Made by a program: the position numbers and the translations under genes
Shown here: one piece after another, positions 16,947 to 27,600 of the stretch
Layout of the letters: each line of letters starts with the position of its first letter
Numbering within the stretch: position 1 is the first letter of the stretch
Assembly (NCBI RefSeq): GCF_000196675.2
Contig: NC_015312.1
Coordinates: forward strand, 3,162,001-3,226,000
Origin: Pseudonocardia benzenivorans CB1190
GTDB taxonomy: Bacteria; Actinomycetota; Actinomycetes; Mycobacteriales; Pseudonocardiaceae
Direction: 5' to 3'
DNA: 64,000 nucleotides
Notes under the pieces: model-generated
What the model was told of the DNA's origin: nothing
The model's database searches: none
The model's input: only the letters and a program-made list of their open reading frames with translations

Positions 16947-18460
16947 CCGGCAACTCCGGCGACGACACGCCGGTCGACGTCACGAAGGGCGCGCCGCAGG
17001 CCGAGACCGGCGCGACCGTCGCGACCTCGACCGAACACCCGCCCGGGGCGGCGGAACGTGCCGCGCCCGGCAGCCGCCAGGGCGACTTCGGCATCGACAC
17101 CACGGCGCGCACCACCGGCCAGGCGCTGCGCGACTACGGGACACGGCTGCGGTCGGGCGAGCTCGGGTCGCTGCCGGCCCTGCTCGGCCTCCTCGCGCTG
17201 TTCATCCTGTTCACCGTCCTCGACAAGGGCGGGGTGTTCCCCAGCCTGCTCAACCTCGCGAACCTGCTCCAGCAGGGCGCGGGCCGCACGATCATCGCGA
17301 TGGGGCTGGTCTTCGTCCTGCTCACCGGTGAGATCGACCTCGCGGCGGGCACCGCGTCCGGACTGGCGGCGGCGCTCATGGCGCTGCACCTGGTCTCGGG
17401 CGGCAACATGCTCGGCGCGATGGGCACGACCGTCTTCATCCTGTTCGTCGTCGTCATGCTGCTCGCGGCCGCGCTGGCCGCGTTCCTGCGGATCTGGTGG
17501 GCAGTCGCCTTGAGCGTCGTGGCGGCGTTGCTGCTCGTCGTCGGGTTCCCGCAGAACGCCTGGCTCGAGATGCTGCTCGCGATCAGCGTGGGTGTCGTCA
17601 TCGGCGTGCTCACCGGCTTCCTCGTCGCGAAGGTCGGGATGCCGTCGTTCGTGGTCACGCTGGCGCTGTTCATCACCTGGCAGGGCGTGATCCTGCAGCT
17701 GATCGGGGACGGCGGGACGCTGGGCCTGCGCGACCCGGTGATCAACGCCGTCGCCAACGGCAACCTGTCGACGCTGGGCAGCTGGCTGCTGTTCGTCGTC
17801 GGCGCGGGCGGCTACGCGCTGGTGCTGCTCAACCGCCAGCGCACCCGGCTGGCGAAGGGGCTGGTCGCGCAGCCGACCGGGCTGGTGCTGCTCAAGATCG
17901 GGGCGGTCGTCGTGCTGGGCGCCGTCGCGACCTACCTGCTGACGCAGGACCGCTCGCCGGGCCTGATAGAGATCTCGGGTGTGCCCTACGTGGTCCCGAT
18001 CGTGCTCGTCCTGCTGGTGGTCGGCACCTACGTGCTCGACCGGACGCGCTTCGGCCGGCACGTCTACGCCGTCGGCGGCAACCGCGAGGCGGCCCGCCGC
18101 GCCGGTATCGACGTCGTGCGCATCCGGGCGAGCGTGTTCGTGATCAGCTCGGCGTTCGCCGCGATCGGCGCGATCGTGTACTCGTCGAAGGTCGGGTCGG
18201 TCTCGCCCGCGGCCGGTGGCGGGAACACGCTGCTGTTCGCGGTCGGCGCGGCCGTCATCGGCGGGACGTCGCTGTTCGGCGGGCGCGGCCGGGTCAGCAA
18301 CGCCGTGATCGGCGGCGCCGTGCTGGCGACGGTCGAGAACGGTCTCGGCCTGCTCAAGCAGCCCGCGGCGGTGGTCTTCGTGATCACCGGCCTGGTCCTG
18401 CTGGTGGCGGCGGGCGTCGACGTGCTGTCGCGGCGTCGATCGGCCACCGCCGGCCGGTGA
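16943..18460 (+). CDS. xylH: Sugar ABC transporter permease
   Basis: Membrane channel of the sugar importer (505 residues). A hydrophilic N-terminus of about 75 residues precedes about ten membrane helices of the branched-chain/ribose-type permease fold. The conserved features include GLVFVLLTGEIDLAAGT, the EAA-like loop YAVGGNREAARRAGIDV, and VIGGTSLFGGRGRV. The extra-long mid-section with several helices is typical of XylH. It is translationally coupled to the ATPase upstream and to the ROK gene downstream by GTGA overlaps. Confidence 0.88.
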   Translation: MTGNSGDDTPVDVTKGAPQAETGATVATSTEHPPGAAERAAPGSRQGDFGIDTTARTTGQALRDYGTRLRSGELGSLPALLGLLALFILFTVLDKGGVFPSLLNLANLLQQGAGRTIIAMGLVFVLLTGEIDLAAGTASGLAAALMALHLVSGGNMLGAMGTTVFILFVVVMLLAAALAAFLRIWWAVALSVVAALLLVVGFPQNAWLEMLLAISVGVVIGVLTGFLVAKVGMPSFVVTLALFITWQGVILQLIGDGGTLGLRDPVINAVANGNLSTLGSWLLFVVGAGGYALVLLNRQRTRLAKGLVAQPTGLVLLKIGAVVVLGAVATYLLTQDRSPGLIEISGVPYVVPIVLVLLVVGTYVLDRTRFGRHVYAVGGNREAARRAGIDVVRIRASVFVISSAFAAIGAIVYSSKVGSVSPAAGGGNTLLFAVGAAVIGGTSLFGGRGRVSNAVIGGAVLATVENGLGLLKQPAAVVFVITGLVLLVAAGVDVLSRRRSATAGR

Positions 18461-19629
18461 CCGCCCCGACGTCCGGCACGCGACCCGACGACGCGCGCAG
18501 GCACAACCGCTCGGCGCTGCTGCGCCGGCTGCACGTCGGCGGACCCTGCACGCGGGCCACGCTCGCGACCGAGCTGGGCCTCAACCGCAGCACGATCAAG
18601 GCGGTGGTCGACGGCCTCGCGGAGGCAGGCGTCGTCACCGAGGCCGTCCCGTCCCAGCGCAGCGGGGCGGGACGGCCCTCGCTGATGGTCCTGCCCCAGC
18701 CGCAGTCGGCGGTCGTGCTCGCCGTCGACGTGCGGGTCGACCAGGTCGCGATGGCGATGGTCGGGATCGGCGGGCAGATCCTCGGCCGGCACAGCTGGAA
18801 CCTGCACCGCACCACCCGGCTGCCCGGCGAGGTGATCACCCACGTCGTCGAGTCGGCGCAGCTGCTGCGCGACGAGCTGGCGGTCGTCGTGTCCGGGGTC
18901 GGGGTGTCGGTGCCGGGGGTCGTGCGCCGCGCCGACGGCTTCGTCCACGAGGCACCCAACCTCGGCTGGCGTGACGTCGCGCTGGGCCAGCGGCTCGGTG
19001 CCGTCCTGCAGTACCCGACGCTCGTCGGCAACGACGCCGAGCTCGGCGCGCTGGCCGAGCACGTCCGCGGCGCGGCCCGCGAGGCGAGCGACCTCGTCTA
19101 CCTCTCCGCCGACGTCGGGCTCGGCGGCGGGGTCATCGTCGGTGGCCGTCCGTTGCGCGGGACCCGCGGCTACGTCGGCGAGCTCGGGCACATCCTCGTC
19201 CGGCCCGGCGGGCGCGCCTGCTTCTGCGGCGCCCAGGGCTGCTGGGAGACCGAGGTGGGGGAGCCCGCGCTGTGCCGCGCCCTCGGCCTGCCCGAGGACA
19301 CCCCCCGCGGCGCGCTCGTCGCGGAGCTGCGCGCCCTCGCGGCCGCCCCGGGTGAGATCGACAGCACGCTCGGGGAGTTCACCGAGTGGCTCGGCGCGGG
19401 GCTGGTGACGGTCGTCAACATGCTGGCACCCGAGCTCGTCGTGCTCGGGGACCTGCTGACGGCCCTGCCGCCGCGCGTCGTCGACCGGGCCCGCGGGATC
19501 GTGCACGAGCGCAGCCTCGTGAGCCGGGCCGTGGGCGGGACACGGATCACCGTCTCGCCGCTGGGCCGCGACGCCCGCCTCGTCGGCGCCGCCGAGCTGG
19601 CCTTCGAGCAGGTCCTCGAGACGATCTGA
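18457..19629 (+). CDS. ROK-family transcriptional regulator
   Basis: A 390-residue sugar-responsive repressor related to XylR/NagC. An N-terminal winged helix (RHNRSALLRRLHVGGPCTRA, then LATELGLNRSTIKAVVDGL) is followed by the ROK ATP/sugar-binding domain, including GVGVSVPGVV, GNDAELGALAEH, and the zinc motif ACFCGAQGCWE (C-x-C-G-x2-G-C). It overlaps the permease stop by 4 nt, so it is the last gene of the operon and most likely controls it. The operator would lie in 14466-14951. Confidence 0.9.
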   Translation: MTAPTSGTRPDDARRHNRSALLRRLHVGGPCTRATLATELGLNRSTIKAVVDGLAEAGVVTEAVPSQRSGAGRPSLMVLPQPQSAVVLAVDVRVDQVAMAMVGIGGQILGRHSWNLHRTTRLPGEVITHVVESAQLLRDELAVVVSGVGVSVPGVVRRADGFVHEAPNLGWRDVALGQRLGAVLQYPTLVGNDAELGALAEHVRGAAREASDLVYLSADVGLGGGVIVGGRPLRGTRGYVGELGHILVRPGGRACFCGAQGCWETEVGEPALCRALGLPEDTPRGALVAELRALAAAPGEIDSTLGEFTEWLGAGLVTVVNMLAPELVVLGDLLTALPPRVVDRARGIVHERSLVSRAVGGTRITVSPLGRDARLVGAAELAFEQVLETI

Positions 19630-19764
19630 CTCCGGGGGCCGGCACCCCCGCACCGGGGGCAGACCCCCTCGTCGCGCGGGCCGCGGCACGGGAGCCTGCG
19701 GTCGCCCGGACGTCGTCCGCGGCCGCCGCAGGCCCCGGTGCCCGGGGCCGCCCGAGGAGCACAA

Positions 19765-19911
19765 GTGGACCCGCGCACCGCACCCGACACCGCACGGACC
19801 TGGGAGAACGTGTACGACGACGCCTCCCGTGCCGAGCTCGTGCCCTACCTGGCCGACCTCACGCGGCTCGACTCCTGCGGCCCGCCCGTCCAGGACCCGT
19901 ACGTCCTGTGA
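19765..19911 (+). CDS. 48-residue small protein, unrecognised
   Basis: A GTG with a strong, well-placed Shine-Dalgarno (GAGGAG, 5-6 nt) opens a 49-codon frame: VDPRTAPDTARTWENVYDDA near the start, then RAELVPYLADLTRLDSCG and PPVQDPYVL at the end. It is acidic, with one Cys and a probable central helix. It lies between the ROK gene and the aspartokinase, on the same strand. Codon use (GC-rich third positions) looks coding. I recognise no family. It could be a peptide linked to the polymer locus or simply a small stand-alone gene. Confidence 0.5.
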   Translation: MDPRTAPDTARTWENVYDDASRAELVPYLADLTRLDSCGPPVQDPYVL

Positions 19912-20031
19912 CCCCCCACCCGCGTGCCGCGTCCGCTCTCCCGGCGCACGAACGACCCGGCCGCGCTGCCGGGTCGCGCGAGCATGCCGTCCGTGCAGGT
20001 CGGAGCGGGGACGAGCCCTCGACGAACCGGA

Positions 20032-20037
20032 TATACC
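20032..20037 (+). promoter_or_regulatory. Probable -10 box of the aspartokinase gene
   Basis: TATACC lies inside CCGGATATACCGG, a 13-nt palindrome-like sequence, in an otherwise GC-saturated region. A transcript from here would start near 20044 and have a leader of about 134 nt carrying the motif at 20062-20103. Confidence 0.45.
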
Positions 20038-20061
20038 GGGCAGAGGGGTGGCCCTACCCGC

Positions 20062-20103
20062 GGTCGGGGGCGGGCACCCGCGGCTCGGGGGAGCGCACCA
20101 TCG
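20062..20103 (+). promoter_or_regulatory. Shared leader element, copy 1 (before aspartokinase)
   Basis: The 42 nt align with 21515-21557 upstream of the synthetase gene. The last 19 nt (TCGGGGGAGCGCACCATCG, 20085-20103) are identical, and a GC-rich GGTC-GGGGGCGG block precedes both. Copy 1 ends 74 nt before its start codon and copy 2 ends 80 nt before its own. A common RNA or DNA control element is likely. Confidence 0.5.
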
Positions 20104-20177
20104 CCCCGCCGGTCGTCACGGCCGCAGGCTGACGTCGAGTCCCGGACAGTCCGGGCCGGGGGACCGAGGAGAACGTC

Positions 20178-21428
20178 ATGGCAGGGCGCAGGAGCGGCGA
20201 GTCGGCACCGCGGTCGATCAGCGGGCCGCAGGCGCCCCTGGTGTGGAAGTTCGGCGGCACGTCGGTCGGCGACCACGACCGCATCCGGGCCGTCGCGCAG
20301 CGGATGGTCGACGCGCAGCGCTCGGGCCGCGGCGTCGTCGCGGTGCTGTCGGCGATGGGGAAGTCGACCGACGCGCTCGTCGCCCAGGCCGCCGCGATCT
20401 CGGCCAACCCGCCGCTGCGCGAGCTCGACGCGCTGCTGTCGGTCGGCGAGCAGATCTCCTGCGCGCTCACGGCGATGGCCGTCGCCGAGCTCGGCGGCCG
20501 GGCCGTCTCGCTGACCGGGCCGCAGGCCGGCATCCGCACCGACGCCACCCACGGCGGCGCCCGCATGCTCGGCATCGACCCCGCCCGCATCCGCGCCGCG
20601 GTCGAGGACGGCGCGATCGTGCTGGTCACCGGGTTCCAGGGCGAGTCGCCCGACGGCGACACGACGACGCTCGGCCGCGGCGGGTCCGACGCCTCCGCCG
20701 TCGCCGTCGCCGCGGCACTGGGGGCCCGCGAGTGTGAGATCTTCACCGACGTCCCGGCCGTCTTCACCGCCGACCCGCGCGTGGTGCCCACCGCCCGCAG
20801 GCTCGCGACGATCCGCCCGCAGGAGATGCTCGAGCTCGCCGAGGCGGGCGCGGGCGTGCTGCAGCCGCGGTCGGTCGAGCTGGGGATGGCCCACGGCGTC
20901 GACATTCACCTGCGGTCGAGCTTCGGGACCGAGGAGGGCACCTGGATCCGCGGTGGCGCCGGGGACTTCGAGGTCGCCGGCACGGCGGCCGTCGCCGGGG
21001 TCGCGCACCGCCGCGACGAGCACCTCTACACCATCGACGCGCCGCTCGGCGCGGTCGCCGCCGCGCTCGCCGCGCGGGGCCTGGTCCTCGGCGCGGTCGT
21101 CTCCGGACCCGCGACGACGGTCAGCGTGCCCGCCGCCGCCCCGGAGGCGGTCGTCGCCGCGCTCGACGCGGCCGGGATCGCCGTCGCGTCCCGCGAGGAC
21201 CTGGGGTCGGTGGGCGTGGTCAGCCTGGGCCTGGCCCGGGCGCCGGGCGTCGTCACCGCGACGCTCGACGTGCTCGCCGCCGCGGGAATCACCCCCCGCC
21301 TGGTGACGACGACCCCCGCGCGGGTGTCGGTGCTCGTCGCCGCCGACCGTGTCGACGACGCGACCCGCGCGCTGCACGCCGCACTCGTCGTCGGCGAGGA
21401 CACCGGAGCCCGCCGCACCGCCGCCTGA
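20178..21428 (+). CDS. ask: Aspartate kinase, divergent regulatory half
   Basis: Phosphorylates aspartate, the first step to aspartate semialdehyde and so to lysine, homoserine and 2,4-diaminobutyrate. The 416-residue enzyme has a full catalytic domain: KFGGTSVGD near the N-terminus, [45 protein letters not shown] and [17 protein letters not shown]. The C-terminal half has ACT-like segments but is diverged: the usual STSEIRIS inhibitor-binding strand reads TTTPARVS. This suggests relief from lysine/threonine feedback, as expected of a pathway-dedicated copy. GAGGAGA precedes ATG 20178. Its position before the polymer synthetase supports a supply role. Confidence 0.9.
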   Translation: MAGRRSGESAPRSISGPQAPLVWKFGGTSVGDHDRIRAVAQRMVDAQRSGRGVVAVLSAMGKSTDALVAQAAAISANPPLRELDALLSVGEQISCALTAMAVAELGGRAVSLTGPQAGIRTDATHGGARMLGIDPARIRAAVEDGAIVLVTGFQGESPDGDTTTLGRGGSDASAVAVAAALGARECEIFTDVPAVFTADPRVVPTARRLATIRPQEMLELAEAGAGVLQPRSVELGMAHGVDIHLRSSFGTEEGTWIRGGAGDFEVAGTAAVAGVAHRRDEHLYTIDAPLGAVAAALAARGLVLGAVVSGPATTVSVPAAAPEAVVAALDAAGIAVASREDLGSVGVVSLGLARAPGVVTATLDVLAAAGITPRLVTTTPARVSVLVAADRVDDATRALHAALVVGEDTGARRTAA

Positions 21429-21438
21429 GCGCCCGACC

Positions 21439-21480
21439 CGTGAGTGGCGATGGTCGCCCCGGCGACCATCGCCACTCACG
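21439..21480. repeat. Dispersed palindrome, copy 1
   Basis: A perfect inverted repeat with 20-bp arms (CGTGAGTGGCGATGGTCGCC at 21439-21458 and its complement at 21461-21480). It begins 10 nt after the aspartokinase stop. Related copies lie at 27849-27888 and 57886-57925. It probably acts as a transcription terminator or attenuator between aspartokinase and the synthetase. Confidence 0.8.
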
Positions 21481-21514
21481 ACTGCCGTCGCCCCCAGGGA
21501 GAGAACCCCACCCG

Positions 21515-21557
21515 GGTCCGGGGGGCGGCCCCGAGCGGTCGGGGGAGCGCACCATCG
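21515..21557 (+). promoter_or_regulatory. Shared leader element, copy 2 (before synthetase)
   Basis: The second copy of the element at 20062-20103; TCGGGGGAGCGCACCATCG at 21539-21557 is identical to copy 1. It lies between the palindrome and the synthetase start, so it would be in the transcript whether that comes from read-through or a local promoter. I see no clear -10 box just upstream. Confidence 0.5.
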
Positions 21558-21637
21558 AACCGCGGCGCCGTGGTCGGCAGGGTTGTGACCAGCAGGAAAA
21601 GCCCCCCTGGAAGCCCTCAGCCGCTCAGGAGCCGACC

Positions 21638-24600
21638 GTGACCACGTTGCAGGAACCCGATGCGCCGCCCACTGCGGCGACCGATGCGCCCGGCCTCCTC
21701 GTGGCCGACGAGTACGCCCAGGGCTCGCGGGCCCGCAGCGGCGAGCGCCTCGACCACGTCTTCGAGGAGCAGGCCGACTGGATGCGCACCTACGGGCGCG
21801 CCGGCCACCTCGCTGTCGACGCAGGCGACATCACGCTGACCTACCCCGAGCTCGACGAGCGGGCCAACCGGCTCGCCCGCCAGCTGCTGGCCTCCGGCGC
21901 CCGTGCGGGCGACCGGATCGCGCTGCTGTTCGACCAGCCCGTGCACTCCTACATCGGGATGCTCGCGGTGATGAAGATCAACGCGGCGTACGTGCCGCTC
22001 GACGTGGCCTTCCCCGCCGACCGCATCGCCTACATCCTCTCCGACGCCGGCGTGACCTCGGTGCTGACGCTCTCGCACGTGCCGCAGCGCGTCGTCGGAC
22101 TGGCGGACTTCGCGCCCGGGCTGATCTTCGTCGACACCCTCGCCGCCGAGATCGCCGCCCGGCCCGGCACCCGGCTCACCGACGACGAGCGCGGCGCGCC
22201 CGTCGAGGACCTCGCCTACCTGATCTACACCTCGGGCACGACCGGCCGCCCCAAGGGCGTCGCGATCGAGCACCCCAGCATCTGCAACTTCGTCCGCGTC
22301 GCCGCCGAGGTGTACGGCCTGCGCGCCAAGGACCGCGTCTACCAGGGCATGACGATCGCCTTCGACTTCTCCGTCGAGGAGATCTGGGTGCCGTGGATGG
22401 CGGGCGCGACGCTGGTGCCCAAGCCGGCCGGCACCTCGCTGCTGGGCATGGACCTGCACGCGTTCCTCACCGAGCGGCACGTGACCGCGATGTGCGTCGT
22501 CCCCACGCTGCTCGCGACGATCGAGGAGGACCTGCCCGCGCTGCGCTTCCTGCTCGTCTCCGGGGAGGCCTGCCCGCAGGACCTCGTCGCCCGCTGGCAC
22601 CGCGACGGCCGGCGCTTCCTCAACGTCTACGGCCCGACCGAGGCCACCGTCACCGCGACCTGGACCGAGGTCCACCCCGACCGGCCCGTCACCATCGGCC
22701 AGCCGCTGCCGACCTACACCACCGTCGTCCTCGACCCGGACAACCCCTACCGGGCGCTGCCGCACGGCGAGGTCGGCGAGATCGGGATCGCCGGCATCGG
22801 GCTGGCCACGGGCTACCTCAACCGCGAGGACCTCACCGACAAGTCGTTCATCGAGGACTTCCTCGGGATCGCCGGCAACCCGTCCGGGCGCATCTACCGC
22901 ACGGGCGACCTCGGCCGCGTCAACGACGACGGCCAGATCGAGTACATGGGCCGCATCGACCTGCAGGTCAAGATCCGTGGCTACCGTATCGAGCTCACCG
23001 AGATCGAGTCCGTGCTGCTGCAGGTGCCCGGGGTGTCGGCGGCGGTCGTCGACACCTTCGAGCCGACGCCCGGCCAGGTCGAGCTCGTCGGCTACTACAG
23101 CCTCAAGACCGGCGTCGTGCCGCCCGAGACCGACGCCATCCACGCCCACCTGCGCGAGCGGCTGCCCGCCTACATGGTCCCGGCCTACCTCGAGCACCTC
23201 GCCGCCATCCCGATGACGACGTCGGACAAGGCCGACCGCAAGGCCCTGCCGCCGCCGACCACGCGGCGCGCGGGCGGGCCCGCGGGCGAGATCGTCGCCG
23301 CCGCGACCGACACCGAGCAGATCCTCGCCGCCACCCTGGCGAAGACGATCGGGCTCGACGAGGTCTCGGTCGACTCGAACTTCTTCGACGACCTCGGCGC
23401 CAACTCCCTGCTCATGGCCCGCTTCTCCGCGGCGCTGCGCAAGGAGACGGCGCTGCCGGCACCGTCGATGCGCGAGATCTACGCCCACCCGACGATCCGT
23501 GAGCTGGCCGTCGCGCTCGGCGGTGAGGAGGTCGGCACGTCTGCCGCGGTCCGCACCGGGCCGCTCGTGCGGACCAGCACGCTGGGCTACCTGACGACGG
23601 GCCTGCTGCAGCTGCTCGCGTTCCTGGGCGTCGCCTACGGCGGGACGTTCCTGCTGGAGAACGGGTTCCTCTGGGCGACCGAGGCACCCGCCGTGACGCA
23701 GATCGTCGAGCGCACGGTCCTGTACGGGGTCGTGGTCTACGTGGCGGCCTGCCTGCTGCCCATCGCCCTGAAGTGGCTGCTCGTCGGCCGCTGGAAGGAG
23801 CGCGAGATCCGGCTGTGGGGCCCCGGCTACCTGCGGTTCTGGGTCGTCCGGACGCTCGTGCGCGCCAACCCGCTCGTGCTGTTCGCCGGCTCGCCGCTCT
23901 ACACGCTCTACCTGCGCGCGCTCGGCGCGAAGATCGGCCGGGGCGCGACGGTCCTGTCCCGCACCGTGCCGGTCGCCACCGACCTGATCACGATCGGCGA
24001 GGGCGCGGTCGTCCGCCGCGACAGCTCGTTCACCGGCTACCACGCCGTCGCCGGCGCGATCCGGACCGGGCGCGTCACCATCGGCCGCGACGCCTTCGTC
24101 GGCGAGGCCACCGTCCTCGACATCGGCACGTCGATCGGTGACGGCGGGCAGCTGGGCCACTCGTCGTCGCTGCACACCGGCCAGTCGATCCCGGCGGGCG
24201 AGCGGTGGCACGGCGTGCCGGCCGAGCCGACGACGACCGACTACCGCACCGTCGAGACCGGTCGTCCCGGCACCTTGCGCCGGTTCGTCTACAGCGCGCT
24301 GCAGCTGTTCTCGGTGCTGGTCATCGGGCCCGCGGTGCTCACCGGGCTCGTGCTGCTCGTCAGCTCCATCCCCGCGGTCACGACCGTGCTCGGCGGCTAC
24401 TCGCTGACCGACCCCGGCTTCTACCTCGGCGTCGCGGTGCTCTCGCTCGCCCTGTACTTCGGCGGCGTCCTGTTCGCGATCCTCGTCATGGCGACCGTGC
24501 CGCGGCTGCTGCGGCGCGTCGTCCGGCCGGGCCGGACCTACCCGCTCTACGGCATCCACTGGGCCGCCCAGCGCGCCCTGACCCGGCTGACCAACTCGCG

Positions 24601-27600
24601 GTTCCTGATGCTGCTGCTCGGCGACAGCTCGTTCATCGTGCACTTCGTCCGGGCGCTGGGCTACGACCTGCGGCGCGTCGACCAGACGGGGTCGAACTTC
24701 GGCACCGAGATGCACCACGACACGCCGTACCTGACGACGATCGGCACCGGCACGATGGTCTCCGACGGCCTGTCGGCGATGAACGCGGACTTCTCGGCCA
24801 CGTCGTTCCGGGTCTCGCCGGTCACCGTGGGTGCCCACAACTTCCTGGGCAACAACATCGCCTTCCCGGCGAACGCCGCGGTCGGCGAGAACGTCCTGCT
24901 GGCCACCAAGGTCATGGTCCCGATCGACGGCCCGGTGCGCGAGAACGTCGGCCTGCTCGGCTCGCCGCCGTTCGAGATCCCGCGCGGCGACGCCCGCGAC
25001 GAGCAGCACCCCGCGATGACCGACCTGGCCCTGCGCCGGCGCCTGCTCGCCAGGAAGAACCTGCACAACGCGTCCTCGATGCTCCTGGTGCTGCTACTGC
25101 GCTGGTTCGTCCTCGCCGCGACGATCCTGTTCGTCGCCGCCGGCGTCCGGCTCTACTCGACCTACGGCACCGCGGCGCTCGCCACCGCGCTCGTCGCGAG
25201 CCTGGTGTTCCGCACCGTCTACACCGCCCTGCTCGAGCGGGCGACCCTCGGCTTCCGCTCGCTGCGCCCGCGGGTCTGCTCCATCTACGACCGCTACTTC
25301 TGGCACCACGAGCGGCTCTGGAAGCTCTACGTGACCCCGCGGTTCACCGGAACCCCGTTCAACAGCCTCGTGTGGCGCCTCGCCGGCGTGCGCATCGGCC
25401 GCCGGGTGTTCGACGACGGCGCGGCGATGCCGGAGAAGTCGCTCGTCACGATCGGGTCCGACGTCGTGCTCAACGCGGGCACCGTCATCCAGTGCCACTC
25501 GCTGGAGAACGGCTCGTTCAAGTCCGGCGCCACCGTCGTCGGCGACGGCGTGACCCTCGGGGTCAAGTCCTTCGTCCACTACGACGTGACGATCGGCGAG
25601 GGCGCGGTGCTCGACGCCGACGCGTTCCTGATGAAGGGCGAGGTCGTCGCGCCGTTCGCGGTGTGGCAGGGGAACCCGGCCACCGAGCTGCGCGAGCGGG
25701 TCCTGCCCGCGCCGGCGGCGCCGCCCGTGCCGACCCCGCCCGTGCCGGTCGTGCCCGTCCGGTCCGAGGCCGACAAGGCCGCCATGCTCGCCGCGTACGC
25801 CGCAGGTTCGGTGCCCAACCTGGCGCTCGACCGCCCGGCTCCCGGCCCGGTCTTCACCGCACCCGCCGGCACGGCCGCGCCCCGGCCCATCGCCACGGTG
25901 ACCGCACCGCCGCTCGCGGCGGTCGGCGCCGACACGACCGTCGCCCTGCCGGTGGTCCGCCGCCCGGCGCCCGTGCAGCCGGCTCCCGTCCACCCCGCGG
26001 CAGCGGTCCCGGCGGCCGTCGCGCCGCAGGCGCCCGGCATGCCGCGGCCCGCCGAGGGGGTGCCGGTCCGGCCCGCCGTCGCGGCCGGGACGCCCGCGCC
26101 TCAGCCCGGCCCCTACCAGCCCGGCCCCTACCAGCCCGGCCCGAACCAGCCGACCCGGTACCGGCCCTCGTTCCAGCCCGCCCCGCCGGCGCCCGCCGCG
26201 CGGCCCGTCACCGCGGACGCGCAGCGCCCGCTCGTCCACCAGGAGACCGTCATGACCAACACCACCACCGGCACCGCCCGGCCCCCGCTCGCAGCCGTCC
26301 CGGCCCTGCCCGCGACCGTCGCGCCGGTTCCGGCCGCGCCGGCGCCGGCGCCGCGTCCCGCTCCCGCGGTGCGCCTCGCCGACGGCCCCGCGACGGGTCC
26401 ACGCCCCGTCCCGCGCGGCGCACCCGCCCCGCTCGCGCCGGTGCCGCCCGGTCCGGCCGCGCCGATGTCCGGCCCGTTCGTCGGGACGCCGCTGCCCGGC
26501 CCGCGCTCGGCGGAGCTGCTGGCCCGCCAGGCCCGTCGCGAGTCCAACGCCCGCGTCTACCCGCGGCACTTCCCCTTCGCCGTCGCCGAGGCCTCCGGCA
26601 GCTTCGTCCGCGACCTCGACGGCAACGTCTTCGTCGACTTCCTGGCCGGCGCCGGCGTGCTCTCGCTGGGACACAACCACCCCGAGCTCGTCGCGGTGGC
26701 CACCGAGCAGATGGGCGTGTTCACCCACGGCCTGGACATGGCCTCGCCCGCCAAGGACGCGTTCACCGACGCCCAGCTGTCGATGCTGCCCGCCGGGATG
26801 CGCGACCGGATGCGCATCCAGTTCTGCGGCCCCACCGGCGCCAACGCCGTCGACGCCGCGATCAAGCTCTGCAAGACGGCCACCGGGCGCGGGCAGGTCA
26901 TCTCCTTCCAGGGCGGTTTCCACGGCTCGTCGCACGCGGCGATGGCGCTGACCGGCAACGTCTCCCAGAAGCGCCCGGTCGCCAACGGCATGCCCGGCGT
27001 GCAGTTCTTCCCGTTCTCCTCGTGCAGCCGCTGCCCGCTCGCGCTCGACCCGCAGACCTGCCAGATCAACTGCGTCTCGTTCCTCGAGCGCGCCCTCAAC
27101 GACCCCAACGGCGGCCTCGAGCTGCCCGCCGCGGTCATCATGGAGATGGTCCAGGGCGAGGGCGGCGTCATCCCGGCGCGGCTCGAGTTCGTCCAGCGCG
27201 TCCGCCGGCTCACCCGTGAGCTGGGCATCCCGCTGATCGTCGACGAGGTGCAGACCGGGTGCGGGCGCACCGGCACCTGGTTCGCGTTCGAGCAGTACGA
27301 CATCGAGCCGGACGTCGTCGTCGCGTCGAAGGCGTTGTCGGGCATGGGGATGCCGGTCGCGATCATCATGTACGACGCCGCGCTCGACACCTGGGCGCCT
27401 GGTGCCCACACGGGCACTTTCCGCGGCAACCAGCTCGCCTTCGCCGCGGGCGCGAAGACCGTCGAGATCGTGCGTCGCGACGACGTGCTCGGCAACGTCG
27501 TGGCCCGCGGCCAGCAGGTGGCCGCCCGGCTCGCCGGGTTCACCGCACACCCGGGTGTGCTCGAGGTCCGGGGGCGGGGCCTGATGTGGGGCATCGAGCT

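Noticed and set aside
19765..19911. Mycofactocin-type or lasso-type peptide precursor
   Set aside because: The C-terminus lacks the known core motifs and no maturation enzymes are nearby; kept only as an unassigned small ORF.
21617..25066. 1149-codon minus-strand frame opposite the synthetase
   Set aside because: No domain is recognisable and its residues mirror the third-position bias of the sense gene; a shadow frame.
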